This document shows, in pieces, positions 34,274 to 42,565 of a DNA stretch of 64,000 nt. The stretch's first letter is position 1. Every line of letters begins with the position of its first letter. The position numbers and the translations under genes were made by a program. The notes beneath the pieces were generated by a model, which searched no databases, was not told the origin of the DNA, and was given only the letters and a program-made list of their open reading frames with translations. Source of the DNA: Microbacterium aurugineum (lineage in GTDB: Bacteria > Actinomycetota > Actinomycetes > Actinomycetales > Microbacteriaceae); contig NZ_CP078078.1 of assembly GCF_023101205.1 (NCBI RefSeq), forward strand, positions 3,233,411-3,297,410, read 5' to 3'.

Positions 34274-36009
34274 CACAGTTCAGCATCGAGCGTCTTGCCT
34301 TCCGCCGTGACGCCGTCGACTCGTGGGCACGCGACGATACTCGCCACACGAACTGGCCCGTTGTCTATGTGATTGAAGGGGACAGTCAGCGTCGTCCCCC
34401 CGGGCTCTACGTCGGCGAGACGGTAAGCGCAGCTACCCGGATGAGACAGCACCTCGCTGGCTCGAAGAGGAACGAGGCGCTCGAATCGATCCGCGTCGTC
34501 GTGGATCACACCTATAACAAGTCGGTGTGCCTCGATCTCGAGTCGCATCTCATCCGTTGGTTCTCGGGGGACGGTCGATATCGCATCCTCAACGGCAATG
34601 ACGGACTGACGGACGCGCAGTACTACGACCGCGACGTTTACCGTGAGTCTTTCCGCGACGTCTTTGAGGCGCTGCGGGCGGAGGGGCTTTTCTCGCGCAG
34701 CATCCCACAGATCGAGAACTCCGACCTGTTCAAGCTCTCGCCCTTCAAGGCCCTGACCGACGACCAGGGGATCGCGATCATGGACATCGTGGAGGGGCTA
34801 CTCGACGACCTCCAGGACCCCGGCGCGCGGTCCACGCTCGTTGTCCAGGGAAACCCCGGGACGGGCAAAACGATCATCGCGATCTTCCTGATGAAGCTGC
34901 TCGCTGATATCCGCGACTACCAGGACCATGACGGTGTCGAACCTGACTCGATGTTCTCGGAGTTCTTTGTCCCAGAGAATCGCGAGCTGCTCAAGACACT
35001 TCGAATGGCGCTTGTGATCCCGCAACAGTCGCTGCGTGAGTCGGTCAAGAAGGTCTTCAAGAAGACTCCCAAGCTCGACGCCGAAATGGTGATGTCGCCT
35101 TTCCAGCTCGGCGAGTCGAATGCTGAATTCGACGTGGTTCTCGTCGATGAGACTCATCGGTTGGGTCAGCGGGCCAACCAGGCGTCTGGGGTGCAGAACA
35201 AGAAGTTCCGTGACATCAACGCGGCTCTGTTTGGAGAGGATGATGCCCGCTACACACAGCTTGACTGGATTAGGGCCCGAAGCAAGCATCAGCTCCTGCT
35301 CGTCGATGGAGAGCAGAGTGTGCGGCCGCATGACCTTTCACCCAAAGCCCTCAGCGCCGCAGTGAACGAGGCGAAGGATGAGCACCGCTTCTACCGATTG
35401 ACCACGCAGATGCGTGTACAGGCTGGTGCCGACTACGTCGAGTTCGTGCGCGCCCTGCTGCGGGACGAAGAGCCTGAACTCCCCGAGCTAGGCGACTACG
35501 AACTCCGACTCTTCGACGACCTTGGTGAGATGCGCGGCGCCATCCGACAACGGGATGCCGAAGTCGGCCTATCCCGCCTCGTGGCCGGCTACGCGTGGGA
35601 CTGGGTGTCGAAGAAGAATCCAGACGCGTTTGACATCGAGCTCGGCAATGAACGGATGCGATGGAACGGCACGGACAAGGACTGGATCAACTCCGCAGGG
35701 TCCCTTGAAGAAGTCGGCTCCATCCACACCGTTCAGGGATACGACCTCAACTACGCGGGCGTGATCATCGGACCAGACCTCCGCCTCGACCCGGCAACCG
35801 GGCGAATCGTCGCCGATCGCGAGAACTATAGAGACAAGAAGGGCAAGGAGAACACCGGGCACCTCAAGGATGCATTCGGGGACGACGATCTACTGACGTT
35901 CATCCGGAACATCTATGGGGTTCTGCTGACCCGTGGAATGCGGGGGACGTACGTCTACGTGTGTGATCCGGCGCTCCGAGCACATCTTGCCGCTGCGCTT
36001 ACGCGCTAA
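34270..36009 (+). CDS. GIY-YIG nuclease fused to an SF1-type (DUF2075/Schlafen-g3) helicase
   Basis: The protein has 579 residues. The N-terminal GIY-YIG domain (about 28-110) has VYV (32-34), GLYVGE (45-50), Arg57 and Glu91, so all catalytic positions are present. The DUF2075-type helicase domain (about 185-575) has Walker A GNPGTGKT (194-201), Walker B VDETH (292-296), VDGEQ (345-349), HTVQGYDLNYAGVII (486-500) and LTRGMRG (553-559). No transmembrane or DNA-specificity domain is seen. It overlaps the MazG gene by 4 bp and converges on the MerR gene with a 4-bp overlap. The GC content is lower than the surroundings. A role in nucleic-acid restriction is inferred. Confidence 0.87.
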   Translation: MTQFSIERLAFRRDAVDSWARDDTRHTNWPVVYVIEGDSQRRPPGLYVGETVSAATRMRQHLAGSKRNEALESIRVVVDHTYNKSVCLDLESHLIRWFSGDGRYRILNGNDGLTDAQYYDRDVYRESFRDVFEALRAEGLFSRSIPQIENSDLFKLSPFKALTDDQGIAIMDIVEGLLDDLQDPGARSTLVVQGNPGTGKTIIAIFLMKLLADIRDYQDHDGVEPDSMFSEFFVPENRELLKTLRMALVIPQQSLRESVKKVFKKTPKLDAEMVMSPFQLGESNAEFDVVLVDETHRLGQRANQASGVQNKKFRDINAALFGEDDARYTQLDWIRARSKHQLLLVDGEQSVRPHDLSPKALSAAVNEAKDEHRFYRLTTQMRVQAGADYVEFVRALLRDEEPELPELGDYELRLFDDLGEMRGAIRQRDAEVGLSRLVAGYAWDWVSKKNPDAFDIELGNERMRWNGTDKDWINSAGSLEEVGSIHTVQGYDLNYAGVIIGPDLRLDPATGRIVADRENYRDKKGKENTGHLKDAFGDDDLLTFIRNIYGVLLTRGMRGTYVYVCDPALRAHLAAALTR

Positions 36010-36620
36010 ACCACACCTCCCCCGAACCGCTCCCCCGAGCTCACCTGCTGCGCCACGCGCCGCAGGGCCAACAACAACGGCTCCACCAGCACCGACCCGA
36101 GCACCACGTATCGCACCGCGGCCTCCGCAGACTCCTCGGGCACCCCGGCGATCTCCGCGTCCGCGATCCGCCGCATGCTCGCGAGGTACTCCGCCATCAC
36201 CGCGTCCGGCACGGTGAACCCGACGCGCTCCAATCCCTGCATCGCGCGCGCGACCGCGTGCAGCACCGCCTGATCGCACATGCCCGGCTTCCACCCGAGC
36301 CCCGCGACAAGGTCCTCCGCCGCAGCAAGATCCAACGCCTCATCCACGGGCGGAGTGATCGCCGCGTGCGCCGTTCCGAGCAGGTCGTGCGCACTCGCCG
36401 GCGGATCGTCCAGCGTCCCGAGCACCCGCCGCGTCTCCGCGATACTCACCCCGGCGTCGAGCAGTGCCCGGATCACCCGCAGCCGCTCCACGTGCCTCTC
36501 GCCGTACGCGGCCTGCGTCGGCGACGTCCGCTCACCCTCGGGCAGCAGCCCTTCGCGCAGGTAGTACTTGATCGTCGGCACGGTCACGCCGGCCTCGGCT
36601 GACAGTTCGGAAATTCTCAT
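36006..36620 (-). CDS. MerR-family regulator
   Basis: The 204-residue protein has an N-terminal MerR helix-turn-helix (MRISELSAEAGVTVPTIKYY) followed by the wing and dimerisation helix (RVIRALLDAGVSIAETRRVL). The effector domain is mainly helical with one Cys, so it is not a metal or SoxR-type sensor. ATG 36620 has AGAGG 5 bases before it. It is divergent from the DUF4188 gene with operators of the MerR type in the spacer. It ends in a 4-bp overlap with the helicase gene. Confidence 0.85.
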   Translation of the reverse strand: MRISELSAEAGVTVPTIKYYLREGLLPEGERTSPTQAAYGERHVERLRVIRALLDAGVSIAETRRVLGTLDDPPASAHDLLGTAHAAITPPVDEALDLAAAEDLVAGLGWKPGMCDQAVLHAVARAMQGLERVGFTVPDAVMAEYLASMRRIADAEIAGVPEESAEAAVRYVVLGSVLVEPLLLALRRVAQQVSSGERFGGGVV

Positions 36621-36629
36621 GGCCACCTC

Positions 36630-36674
36630 TTGACATCGATAGTAGCGCTATCCATTATGGATAGTGACGCTATC
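36630..36674 (+). promoter_or_regulatory. MerR-type promoter and paired operators
   Basis: Reading plus, TTGACA (36630-36635) is separated by 19 bp from TTATGG (36655-36660), a typical over-long MerR spacer. GATAG-N5-CTATC sits within that spacer (36638-36652) and is repeated at 36660-36674. CTATCCA-TTA-TGGATAG forms a further palindrome between them. Confidence 0.65.
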
Positions 36675-36690
36675 TAATCAAGGAGATTCC

Positions 36691-37203
36691 ATGTCGAAAG
36701 TCATCACGGGCCGCATGACCCACCGCCACGAGGGTGAGCTCGTCGTGTTTCACATCGGGATGCAGATCAACCGCTGGTGGCGCCCCGATCTGTGGATGCC
36801 GGCCTTCGTCGCCATGCCTCGGATGCTGCGCGAACTCAGCACCGAACCCGACTCGGGCCTGCTCGGCTACCACCTGCTCCTCGGCTCGGGCGGACCCTAC
36901 GTCGTGCAGTACTGGTCGTCGGTCGACAAGCTCTACGCCTACGCTTCCAGCCCGAACCAGGAGCACCGCCCTGCCTGGACCGCCTTCAACCGCGCCGCCC
37001 GCAAGGCGCCGGGAGCCGTGGGTGTCTGGCACGAGACCTTCCGCGTCGACACCGCCGAGAGCGTCTACGTGTCAACGAAGCCGATGGGCCTGCCGAAGGC
37101 CACGGAGCTCGTTCCCGTCGGCAAGCGGCATGACCGAGCCCAGGCGCGGTTCGCGGACGGGCGCACGGCGACGACGACACCGCAAGCGAATGTCGGGAGC
37201 TAG
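36691..37203 (+). CDS. DUF4188 protein (dimeric alpha+beta-barrel monooxygenase-like)
   Basis: The 170-residue protein starts at ATG 36691 (AAGGAG upstream). It has a signature GELVVFHIGMQINRWWRPDL and an AYASSPNQEHRPAWTAFNR segment typical of DUF4188. The family resembles small antibiotic-biosynthesis-type monooxygenases; substrate unknown. Divergent to a MerR gene whose operators cover its promoter, it is probably induced by that activator. The last about 12 codons look non-homologous, and the end of the gene matches 15 bp of one foldback arm found at 45.4 kb. Confidence 0.8.
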   Translation: MSKVITGRMTHRHEGELVVFHIGMQINRWWRPDLWMPAFVAMPRMLRELSTEPDSGLLGYHLLLGSGGPYVVQYWSSVDKLYAYASSPNQEHRPAWTAFNRAARKAPGAVGVWHETFRVDTAESVYVSTKPMGLPKATELVPVGKRHDRAQARFADGRTATTTPQANVGS

Positions 37204-37361
37204 CCCGTCGCCCCACCCGACCCGCGGGCAGCACTCCCGCGCCTTCGCCGCCTGACCCAACGGACGACCGCCCGCACGAGAAGGAAGGCGATCGCGAGGA
37301 TGGCGACGACGACCGCGACGCTGATGATGAGCCCCCACCAGCTGAAAAGCGATGCTTCCAA
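37200..37361 (-). CDS. 53-residue single-helix membrane protein
   Basis: A TTG at 37361 with GGAG 8 bases upstream opens a 53-codon frame. One strong membrane helix (GLIISVAVVVAILAIAFLLV) is followed by a very basic stretch (VVRWVRRRRRG) that would face the cytoplasm, then a Gly/Ala/Ser tail. The stop overlaps the stop of the DUF4188 gene (CTAG). No family is recognised. The coding case rests on the Shine-Dalgarno and positive-inside topology. Confidence 0.6.
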   Translation of the reverse strand: MEASLFSWWGLIISVAVVVAILAIAFLLVRAVVRWVRRRRRGSAARGSGGATG

Positions 37362-37572
37362 GACTCCTTCTCCTTACGACAGAGCGAACGAGCCGGAGCT
37401 CGTGCAGACGAAGGACTTGCAGTCCGTCTGCATGCAGGCTACTGCTCCTGTGACCCCGGCATTCGCCGTGGCACCGGAACCGACCTACGGTCGCGGCACT
37501 GCCATCGCCACCGAGTCCTGACGCAGCCCCCTTCCGCAGCACCCCTTCCGGAGCACCTGGAGTTCTGCCACC

Positions 37573-38535
37573 ATGAGCCCCATGACGGCGGACACCCGTA
37601 AAAAGGACCCCAAGCCCACGCCGGGCCGGTTGGAGAAGCTCCACGACGCGCTGAAGAGCCCCGGCGGACGGGTCCTCCGCTACCTTCTCGTCCTCGTCAT
37701 CGTCGGGCTGGCCGTCTACCTGTCGCTCACCGGATGGTTCCAGGTGTGCGAGGTCGTCGACTCCGAGAAGGACGGCATCACACGCACCTGCGCCGGCCCG
37801 AATCTGACGAGCGCGGGCGTGCTCGCTGCGGTGATCTTCGTTCTCCTGCTGCTCTGGCCCGACCTCTCGGAGTTCAGCGCGTTCGGCGTCACGCTCAAGA
37901 AGCTGGTCGAGAAGGTCGAGGAGAAGGTCACCGAAACTCGCGACAAGACCACCCACATCGACGACACGACCACCGCCACCCGGTCACGCCTGGAAGATCT
38001 GCAAGCCGCCGTCACCACCCAGGGCGGGGACATCAGCGAACGACTCTCCCTCATCCAGTCCGACCTGACCTCGCTGAATGCCCGCGAGGCCGAGCGCGAC
38101 TCGGCACCTCCGTATTCGGAAGCCGTGCCCTTCCCCGCCGACACCGTCGCCCTGCCGCCCGCCCCGCACTGGGACAGCTTCGACCGCGAGAGCCTCATGC
38201 GCACGTGCGAAGACCTCTTCGGTCAGGACACCCTCGAGCGCGCCCTGGCGAACCTCGACGAATCGATGGGCGAGCAATGGTGGCCGGCCACCGCCGAGCT
38301 GGGGATCGACAGCCGGACCGCCGCGTTCATCGGACTCATCCTGGAACTGCTCCGCTCGTTCCGATCCCGGTGGGAGGGGATCCGCCGCGACCCCTCACAC
38401 GCACGCCAGGTGGATGCCATCCTCCGCTCCATCGAAGGGCTGCTGCTCGCCATCATCGGCGGAAGATACGTCGACGACGCCTCCATCCGCGTCGCCGCCG
38501 CCGCTCTCCTGCTGCTCCACCGGCACGAGCTCTAG
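37573..38535 (+). CDS. Membrane-anchored coiled-coil protein of unknown function
   Basis: The 320-residue protein has two membrane helices (about 35-57 and 79-98) flanking a short loop with two cysteines. A coiled-coil stretch (about 110-175) begins LKKLVEKVEEKVTETRDK and contains SRLEDLQAAV. The C-terminal half is a helical domain containing MGEQWWPATAELGIDSRTAA and a hydrophobic end. An alternative start is the ATG at 37582. No family is recognised. About 210 bp upstream hold no further gene I can support. Confidence 0.65.
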   Translation: MSPMTADTRKKDPKPTPGRLEKLHDALKSPGGRVLRYLLVLVIVGLAVYLSLTGWFQVCEVVDSEKDGITRTCAGPNLTSAGVLAAVIFVLLLLWPDLSEFSAFGVTLKKLVEKVEEKVTETRDKTTHIDDTTTATRSRLEDLQAAVTTQGGDISERLSLIQSDLTSLNAREAERDSAPPYSEAVPFPADTVALPPAPHWDSFDRESLMRTCEDLFGQDTLERALANLDESMGEQWWPATAELGIDSRTAAFIGLILELLRSFRSRWEGIRRDPSHARQVDAILRSIEGLLLAIIGGRYVDDASIRVAAAALLLLHRHEL

Positions 38536-38541
38536 TCCCGC

Positions 38542-39111
38542 TTACGCGCCGATCCCCCGCAGCAACACCGCCACCGTCGCGTCCACCCGTCCATCGCTCA
38601 ACGGTCGCCCCAGCAGAGCGGCATAGCTGGCCATCGCGATGAACTGATCCGCGATGGCCGCCGCATCCACATCGGCCCGCACGTCTCCGGCTTCGACCGC
38701 CCGTGCGACCCGTCCCGCGACCCACTCGCGGATCGGTGCCGCGAGCTTCTCGTTCAACGCCAAGCCGAGTTCGGGATCCGACGCGGTCACCACGATCAAC
38801 GCGCGAGCCACCGCGACGCCCTCCGGATCCGCCAGCGCGGCACTCATCGCCGAGAACCACGCCCGCAGGTCCGCCCCGAGATCGGCCGTCATCGGGACCG
38901 ACACCTCGGCACCCGGCAATCCGCCTTCGAGCAGCGCCTCACCGAGGATCGCGGCCTTCGACGGCCACCACCGGTAGATCGTCTGCTTCGAGACCTCCGC
39001 AGCCTCCGCGAGCCCCTCGATGGTCACGGCGTCGTAGCCACCCGCGGCGAGCGCGCGCCGCATCGCCTCCAGCACGGATTGGCGGGCTCTTTCACTACGA
39101 GGACGAGGCAC
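38542..39111 (-). CDS. TetR-family regulator
   Basis: The 189-residue protein (from GTG 39111) begins VPRPRSERARQSVLEAMRRA. The HTH contains GYDAVTIEGLAEAAEVSKQT and IYRWWPSKAAIL, and a C-terminal TetR domain with acidic patches follows. The GTG has GGAGG immediately adjacent, without proper spacing. An in-frame ATG at 39144 would add 11 residues, so the start is uncertain. It is divergent from the SDR gene, 75 bp apart, and is the likely regulator of it. Confidence 0.85.
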   Translation of the reverse strand: MPRPRSERARQSVLEAMRRALAAGGYDAVTIEGLAEAAEVSKQTIYRWWPSKAAILGEALLEGGLPGAEVSVPMTADLGADLRAWFSAMSAALADPEGVAVARALIVVTASDPELGLALNEKLAAPIREWVAGRVARAVEAGDVRADVDAAAIADQFIAMASYAALLGRPLSDGRVDATVAVLLRGIGA

Positions 39112-39186
39112 CCTCCGAGCGTACTCAGGCGTACACTGGAACATAAGTAGACGCACCGTTGCGTAACCCGAACAAGGAGAACGAGC

Positions 39187-40188
39187 ATGGCCCTCACCGC
39201 ACACTCCACCATCGGCGACTGGATGAACGACCCGACCGGCGGGCCCCTCATCCGCGGACTCTTCGAGAAGACCGGCGCCGATCCCGAGCTCCTCACCCCG
39301 GTGCTCGGCCTCCCCCTGCAGCAGCTCGTCGCGATGAGCCAGGGCCAGCTCCCCCAGTCGGTCGTCGACGACCTCGTCCGCGCGGCCAACGGCGGCGAGA
39401 TCCCCGAAGACGACGCCTCCGAGGGCTGGACCGAGAAGCCCACCGCCGGTCGCTTCGCCGGGAAGACCGTGATCGTCACCGGCGCCGCCTCCGGGATCGG
39501 CAAGGCCACCGCCGCGCGCATCGCCCGCGAAGGCGGACGCGTGATCGCCAGCGACATCGCCGCCGAGAAGCTCGACGCCCTCAAGACCGAACTTCCGGAC
39601 GCCGACATCGTCACGGTCGCGGGCGACCTCACGACGCAGGACGCGATCGACGCCGTCCTCGCTGCCGCCGGCGACCGCATCGACGGTCTCGCCAACGTCG
39701 CCGGCATCAACGACGACTTCTCGCCCGCTGGCGAGACCCCCGACGCCGTCTGGGACCGCGTGATCGCGATCAACCTGACCGCTCCGTTCAAGCTCATGCG
39801 CGCGGTCATCCCCGTCATGGAGGCGGCCGGTCGCGGCGCGATCCTGAACGTCTCGAGCGAGGCGGGCCTGCGCGGCAACGCCTCGGGCAACGCCTACACG
39901 GCCAGCAAACACGGCATCATCGGCGTCACCAAGTCCGCAGCCTTCATGTACGGGCCGAAGGGCATCCGCGTGAACTCCGTGGCCCCGGGCGGCGTCGCGA
40001 CCGGCATCCCGATGCCCCCGCACATGTCCGAGTACGGCTCCGGCCGGCTCGCCCCGTTCCAGCAGGCCATCCCGACTGTGGCGACGGCCGAGCACCTCGC
40101 GGCATCCATCACTTTCCTGCTGTCGGACGATGCCGTGAACATCAACGGCGCGATCCTCGCCTCGGACGGCGGATGGTCGGTGCAGTAA
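39187..40188 (+). CDS. SDR oxidoreductase with an N-terminal extension
   Basis: The 333-residue protein has a C-terminal classical SDR domain (from about residue 88) with TGAASGIG, NVAGIND, the Ser of NVSSEAGL, YTASK and RVNSVAPGG. The first about 85 residues form an extra, probably helical domain (DWMNDPTGGPLIRGLFEK; LPLQQLVAMSQGQLP) resembling a segment also seen in some actinobacterial sugar-active proteins. ATG 39187 follows AAGGAG. TetR control is likely from the divergent gene. Substrate unknown. Confidence 0.87.
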   Translation: MALTAHSTIGDWMNDPTGGPLIRGLFEKTGADPELLTPVLGLPLQQLVAMSQGQLPQSVVDDLVRAANGGEIPEDDASEGWTEKPTAGRFAGKTVIVTGAASGIGKATAARIAREGGRVIASDIAAEKLDALKTELPDADIVTVAGDLTTQDAIDAVLAAAGDRIDGLANVAGINDDFSPAGETPDAVWDRVIAINLTAPFKLMRAVIPVMEAAGRGAILNVSSEAGLRGNASGNAYTASKHGIIGVTKSAAFMYGPKGIRVNSVAPGGVATGIPMPPHMSEYGSGRLAPFQQAIPTVATAEHLAASITFLLSDDAVNINGAILASDGGWSVQ

Positions 40189-40206
40189 ACCGCACCCGCG
40201 AGACCG

Positions 40207-40239
40207 ACGCCCCCGCCGACCCGAACGGCGGGGGCGTTT
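40207..40239 (+). terminator. Rho-independent terminator after the SDR
   Basis: ACGCCCCCGCC (40207-40217) pairs with GGCGGGGGCGT (40227-40237) over a 9-base loop, ending in TTT. Confidence 0.85.
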
Positions 40240-40249
40240 CGCGTCTGGG

Positions 40250-40546
40250 CTAGGAGGAGCGCCTCGTCGTGAGCACCGCGGCAGTGAGAGCCGTCGCGAT
40301 CAGACCGAGCAGTCCGACGCTGAGCAGCACGAGGCCGGCGGGCCAGACGGCGAGCATGACGATGTCATACATGTCATCGCCGAGCGAGTTCCACTGCTCG
40401 ATCGTCCCGGTGTTCGTGAGCGCGATACCGACGATCGTCGCGATCAGCGGGAGTCCCACCGCAACCGTCCACGACCAGCGGCGGATGATCGTCCGCTGCG
40501 CTTCCTCCGCCGAGACGGTCGCTGCATCACCCTGTGTCGCTTCCAT
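40250..40546 (-). CDS. Small two-helix membrane protein
   Basis: The 98-residue protein has two hydrophobic segments (about 26-45 and 63-90) and charged ends. It follows the 310-residue membrane protein gene by 22 bp on the same strand and is probably co-expressed. No family is recognised. Confidence 0.65.
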   Translation of the reverse strand: MEATQGDAATVSAEEAQRTIIRRWSWTVAVGLPLIATIVGIALTNTGTIEQWNSLGDDMYDIVMLAVWPAGLVLLSVGLLGLIATALTAAVLTTRRSS

Positions 40547-40568
40547 GCCTGCACCCTATCGGGGGCGG

Positions 40569-41501
40569 TCAGAGCACGCGCTCGCCGGTGACCTCACGCG
40601 GACGATCGCGCTCCACCACCATCCGAACCACCGTCCCGACCACTGCGATCACGAGAGCCACGACCACCGGCAGCCACACCTCCGCGAGCACCATCGGGAA
40701 CAACTGCACCGAGACCCGTGCCATCTCTGCGACATCACCGTCGAGCACCCGCATCCCGAGCCCGTACTGGATAGCCGTGAACAGCGCGGGCACCAGCCAC
40801 AGCGACAGCAGCGCCACCACCCACACCACGATCCGCGGCGCCGGCCGCACCCCGCACCAGACGAGTGCAGCGCCGACCACGATCGCCGGGATCCACCGCA
40901 GCAGTTCGGGCAGGAACACGAGCGGAAACACCTCGCCGGTGAAAGCCAGGAACCACCGGCCGACCCAGCTCCCGAACGGCACGGCCGCAAGCGCGACACC
41001 GAGCGCAGCGACACCGATCGAGCGGCGCGACGTCATCCACACGCCGAGCTGCGCCAGGAGGGCTGCCACGATCACGCCACCTAGAATGCCGGCGAAGTAG
41101 AGCATCGCGCGCGAGTCACCCCCACGGCCGAGCCCGAGCCCTCCGGCCAACACGCCGAAGCTCTGCATGATCGCGACCAGATGCACGACCGCGACACCGA
41201 GAGCCGCCGGCCAGACTGCGACGTCGCGGCGCCGCGCGACCACGTGCACCGCGATGCCGGCGAACACCCCGCCGAGCAGCACCAGAGAGAAGAGCAGCGT
41301 CGCCTGATATTGACTCAGCGGCAGCAGCACGAACGGCATGTCCTCCGGCATCGTCGGCGACGCCCACAGGTTCTGCAACGGCAACGTGCCGGCAATCGCC
41401 CACGGCAAGAGGCCCAGCACGGCACCACCGATGCCGAGGAAGAGCGGCAGAGCGCGCGACCGCTCGATCGGATCGGCAGCGACGACGGGCGATTCAGTCA
41501 T
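40569..41501 (-). CDS. Polytopic membrane protein of unknown function
   Basis: The 310-residue protein has about eight membrane helices with few charged residues between them, such as PLFLGIGGAVLGLLPWAIAG at the N-terminus and VWLPVVVALVIAVVGTVVRM near the C-terminus. No ATP-binding, transporter or enzyme motif is seen. It is followed by a small membrane protein gene on the same strand. Confidence 0.7.
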   Translation of the reverse strand: MTESPVVAADPIERSRALPLFLGIGGAVLGLLPWAIAGTLPLQNLWASPTMPEDMPFVLLPLSQYQATLLFSLVLLGGVFAGIAVHVVARRRDVAVWPAALGVAVVHLVAIMQSFGVLAGGLGLGRGGDSRAMLYFAGILGGVIVAALLAQLGVWMTSRRSIGVAALGVALAAVPFGSWVGRWFLAFTGEVFPLVFLPELLRWIPAIVVGAALVWCGVRPAPRIVVWVVALLSLWLVPALFTAIQYGLGMRVLDGDVAEMARVSVQLFPMVLAEVWLPVVVALVIAVVGTVVRMVVERDRPREVTGERVL

Positions 41502-41597
41502 AGAGAAGAACGTGTCACACGCAGGCCGGGCTCCCGGGAAGACACGACCGAGCCCGCCCGGGTGGCGACCGTGCAGTTCAGCCGAAGAGCCCGGAGA

Positions 41598-41756
41598 TCA
41601 GACCTGACCCGGACGCCCGTCACGCGCCATCGCCTGCCGATGCGAGGAGAGAGCCGCGCGCACGGCCGAGTAGATCACCAGCCACGAGATGAGGATGCCG
41701 CTGAGGAACACGGCCGCCCAGAACAGGATGAAGAGAAGCACGTTTTCACCGAACAT
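41598..41756 (-). CDS. 52-residue single-helix membrane protein
   Basis: An ATG at 41756 opens a 52-codon frame starting MFGENVLLFILFWAAVFLSG and running into LISWLVIYSAVRAAL. A long membrane helix (about 6-32) is followed by a polar, basic cytoplasmic tail ending ARDGRPGQV. It is on the same strand as, and 35 bp after, the BKACE gene. The Shine-Dalgarno is weak. Composition (positive-inside) supports coding; function unknown. Confidence 0.6.
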   Translation of the reverse strand: MFGENVLLFILFWAAVFLSGILISWLVIYSAVRAALSSHRQAMARDGRPGQV

Positions 41757-41791
41757 GACCCCAGGATGCCCCCGGGGCGCTGCCGGGTCGG

Positions 41792-42565
41792 TCAGACTCC
41801 CCGCATCCGCTCGATAGCCACCCGCACCAGCGCCGCATTGCCGGGCGCCGTGCTGCCGTCGGGAAGGAGGAGCGTGTCTTCCAGCCCGATCCGTGCGGCC
41901 AGGCCGAGCTCGACCGCCAGATCGAACACGGGCCAGGTCGACCTCTCCTCACCGTGGAGCAGGATCGGCATGTCAGGTTCCTCCAGCCGGACGTGCGCGA
42001 TCATCGCCTCGGCATGCGCGCGCACGGTCTCCGCCGGCTCATCCGGCAACTCGATCAGCACCCGCAAGCACTCACCCCGGACGGGCGAACGCTTCCACAC
42101 CTCGAATCCGGACGCATCCCACAGCCCCGCTTCCACCGCGATGCCACGGCGCAGCAGCGAAGCCGCCACCTCGTCAGCACCGACCTCATGCCAGTTCACG
42201 GAGGCATGATCGGGCGCCTCCGTCCAGGACGCGATCGCCGCCAGACGACGTTCGACATCGGGTTCCGCCCACGCCCCGGTCGTGACCCCCACCGGGACAC
42301 CGGGCCGCGCCGCGCGGACGGCCGAGACCCACCGCGAGACGTCCGGCGCTGCGAGGCTGTCGTTCCCACGCGCGTTCTTCGGGTGCACGTGCACCTCCCG
42401 CGCGCCCGCATCCACAGCCCGCGCCGCATCCTCGGCGACAACGCTCGCATCCGCACTCAACCACGGATGCTCGGCCGGATCGCGGGCACCGTTGACACAT
42501 GCCTGCAGCAGCATCCCTCCTTCGGACTCCTGGCGCGAAGGCGGATCCGAGGGCGCCCCGGTCAC
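41792..42565 (-). CDS. BKACE-family (beta-keto acid cleavage enzyme) protein
   Basis: The 257-residue protein (240 if started at ATG 42514) has the BKACE TIM-barrel pattern: LLQACVNGAR at the first strand, the metal-binding REVHVHPKNARG, GVTTGAW and HASVNWHEVG. Family members cleave beta-keto acids with acetyl-CoA; the substrate of this one is unknown. GTG 42565 overlaps the DUF2188 stop (GTGA), while the usual N-terminus starts at 42514 where GGAGG is too close for a good site. The start is therefore uncertain. Confidence 0.8.
   Translation of the reverse strand: MTGAPSDPPSRQESEGGMLLQACVNGARDPAEHPWLSADASVVAEDAARAVDAGAREVHVHPKNARGNDSLAAPDVSRWVSAVRAARPGVPVGVTTGAWAEPDVERRLAAIASWTEAPDHASVNWHEVGADEVAASLLRRGIAVEAGLWDASGFEVWKRSPVRGECLRVLIELPDEPAETVRAHAEAMIAHVRLEEPDMPILLHGEERSTWPVFDLAVELGLAARIGLEDTLLLPDGSTAPGNAALVRVAIERMRGV

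Noticed and set aside
37381..37470. Cys-rich short frame on the minus strand ending in TAAGGAG just before the TTG-started membrane protein
   Set aside because: It has no start codon except an internal ATG giving about 19 residues, and no ribosome site of its own. It was considered as a secreted peptide but the evidence is too thin.
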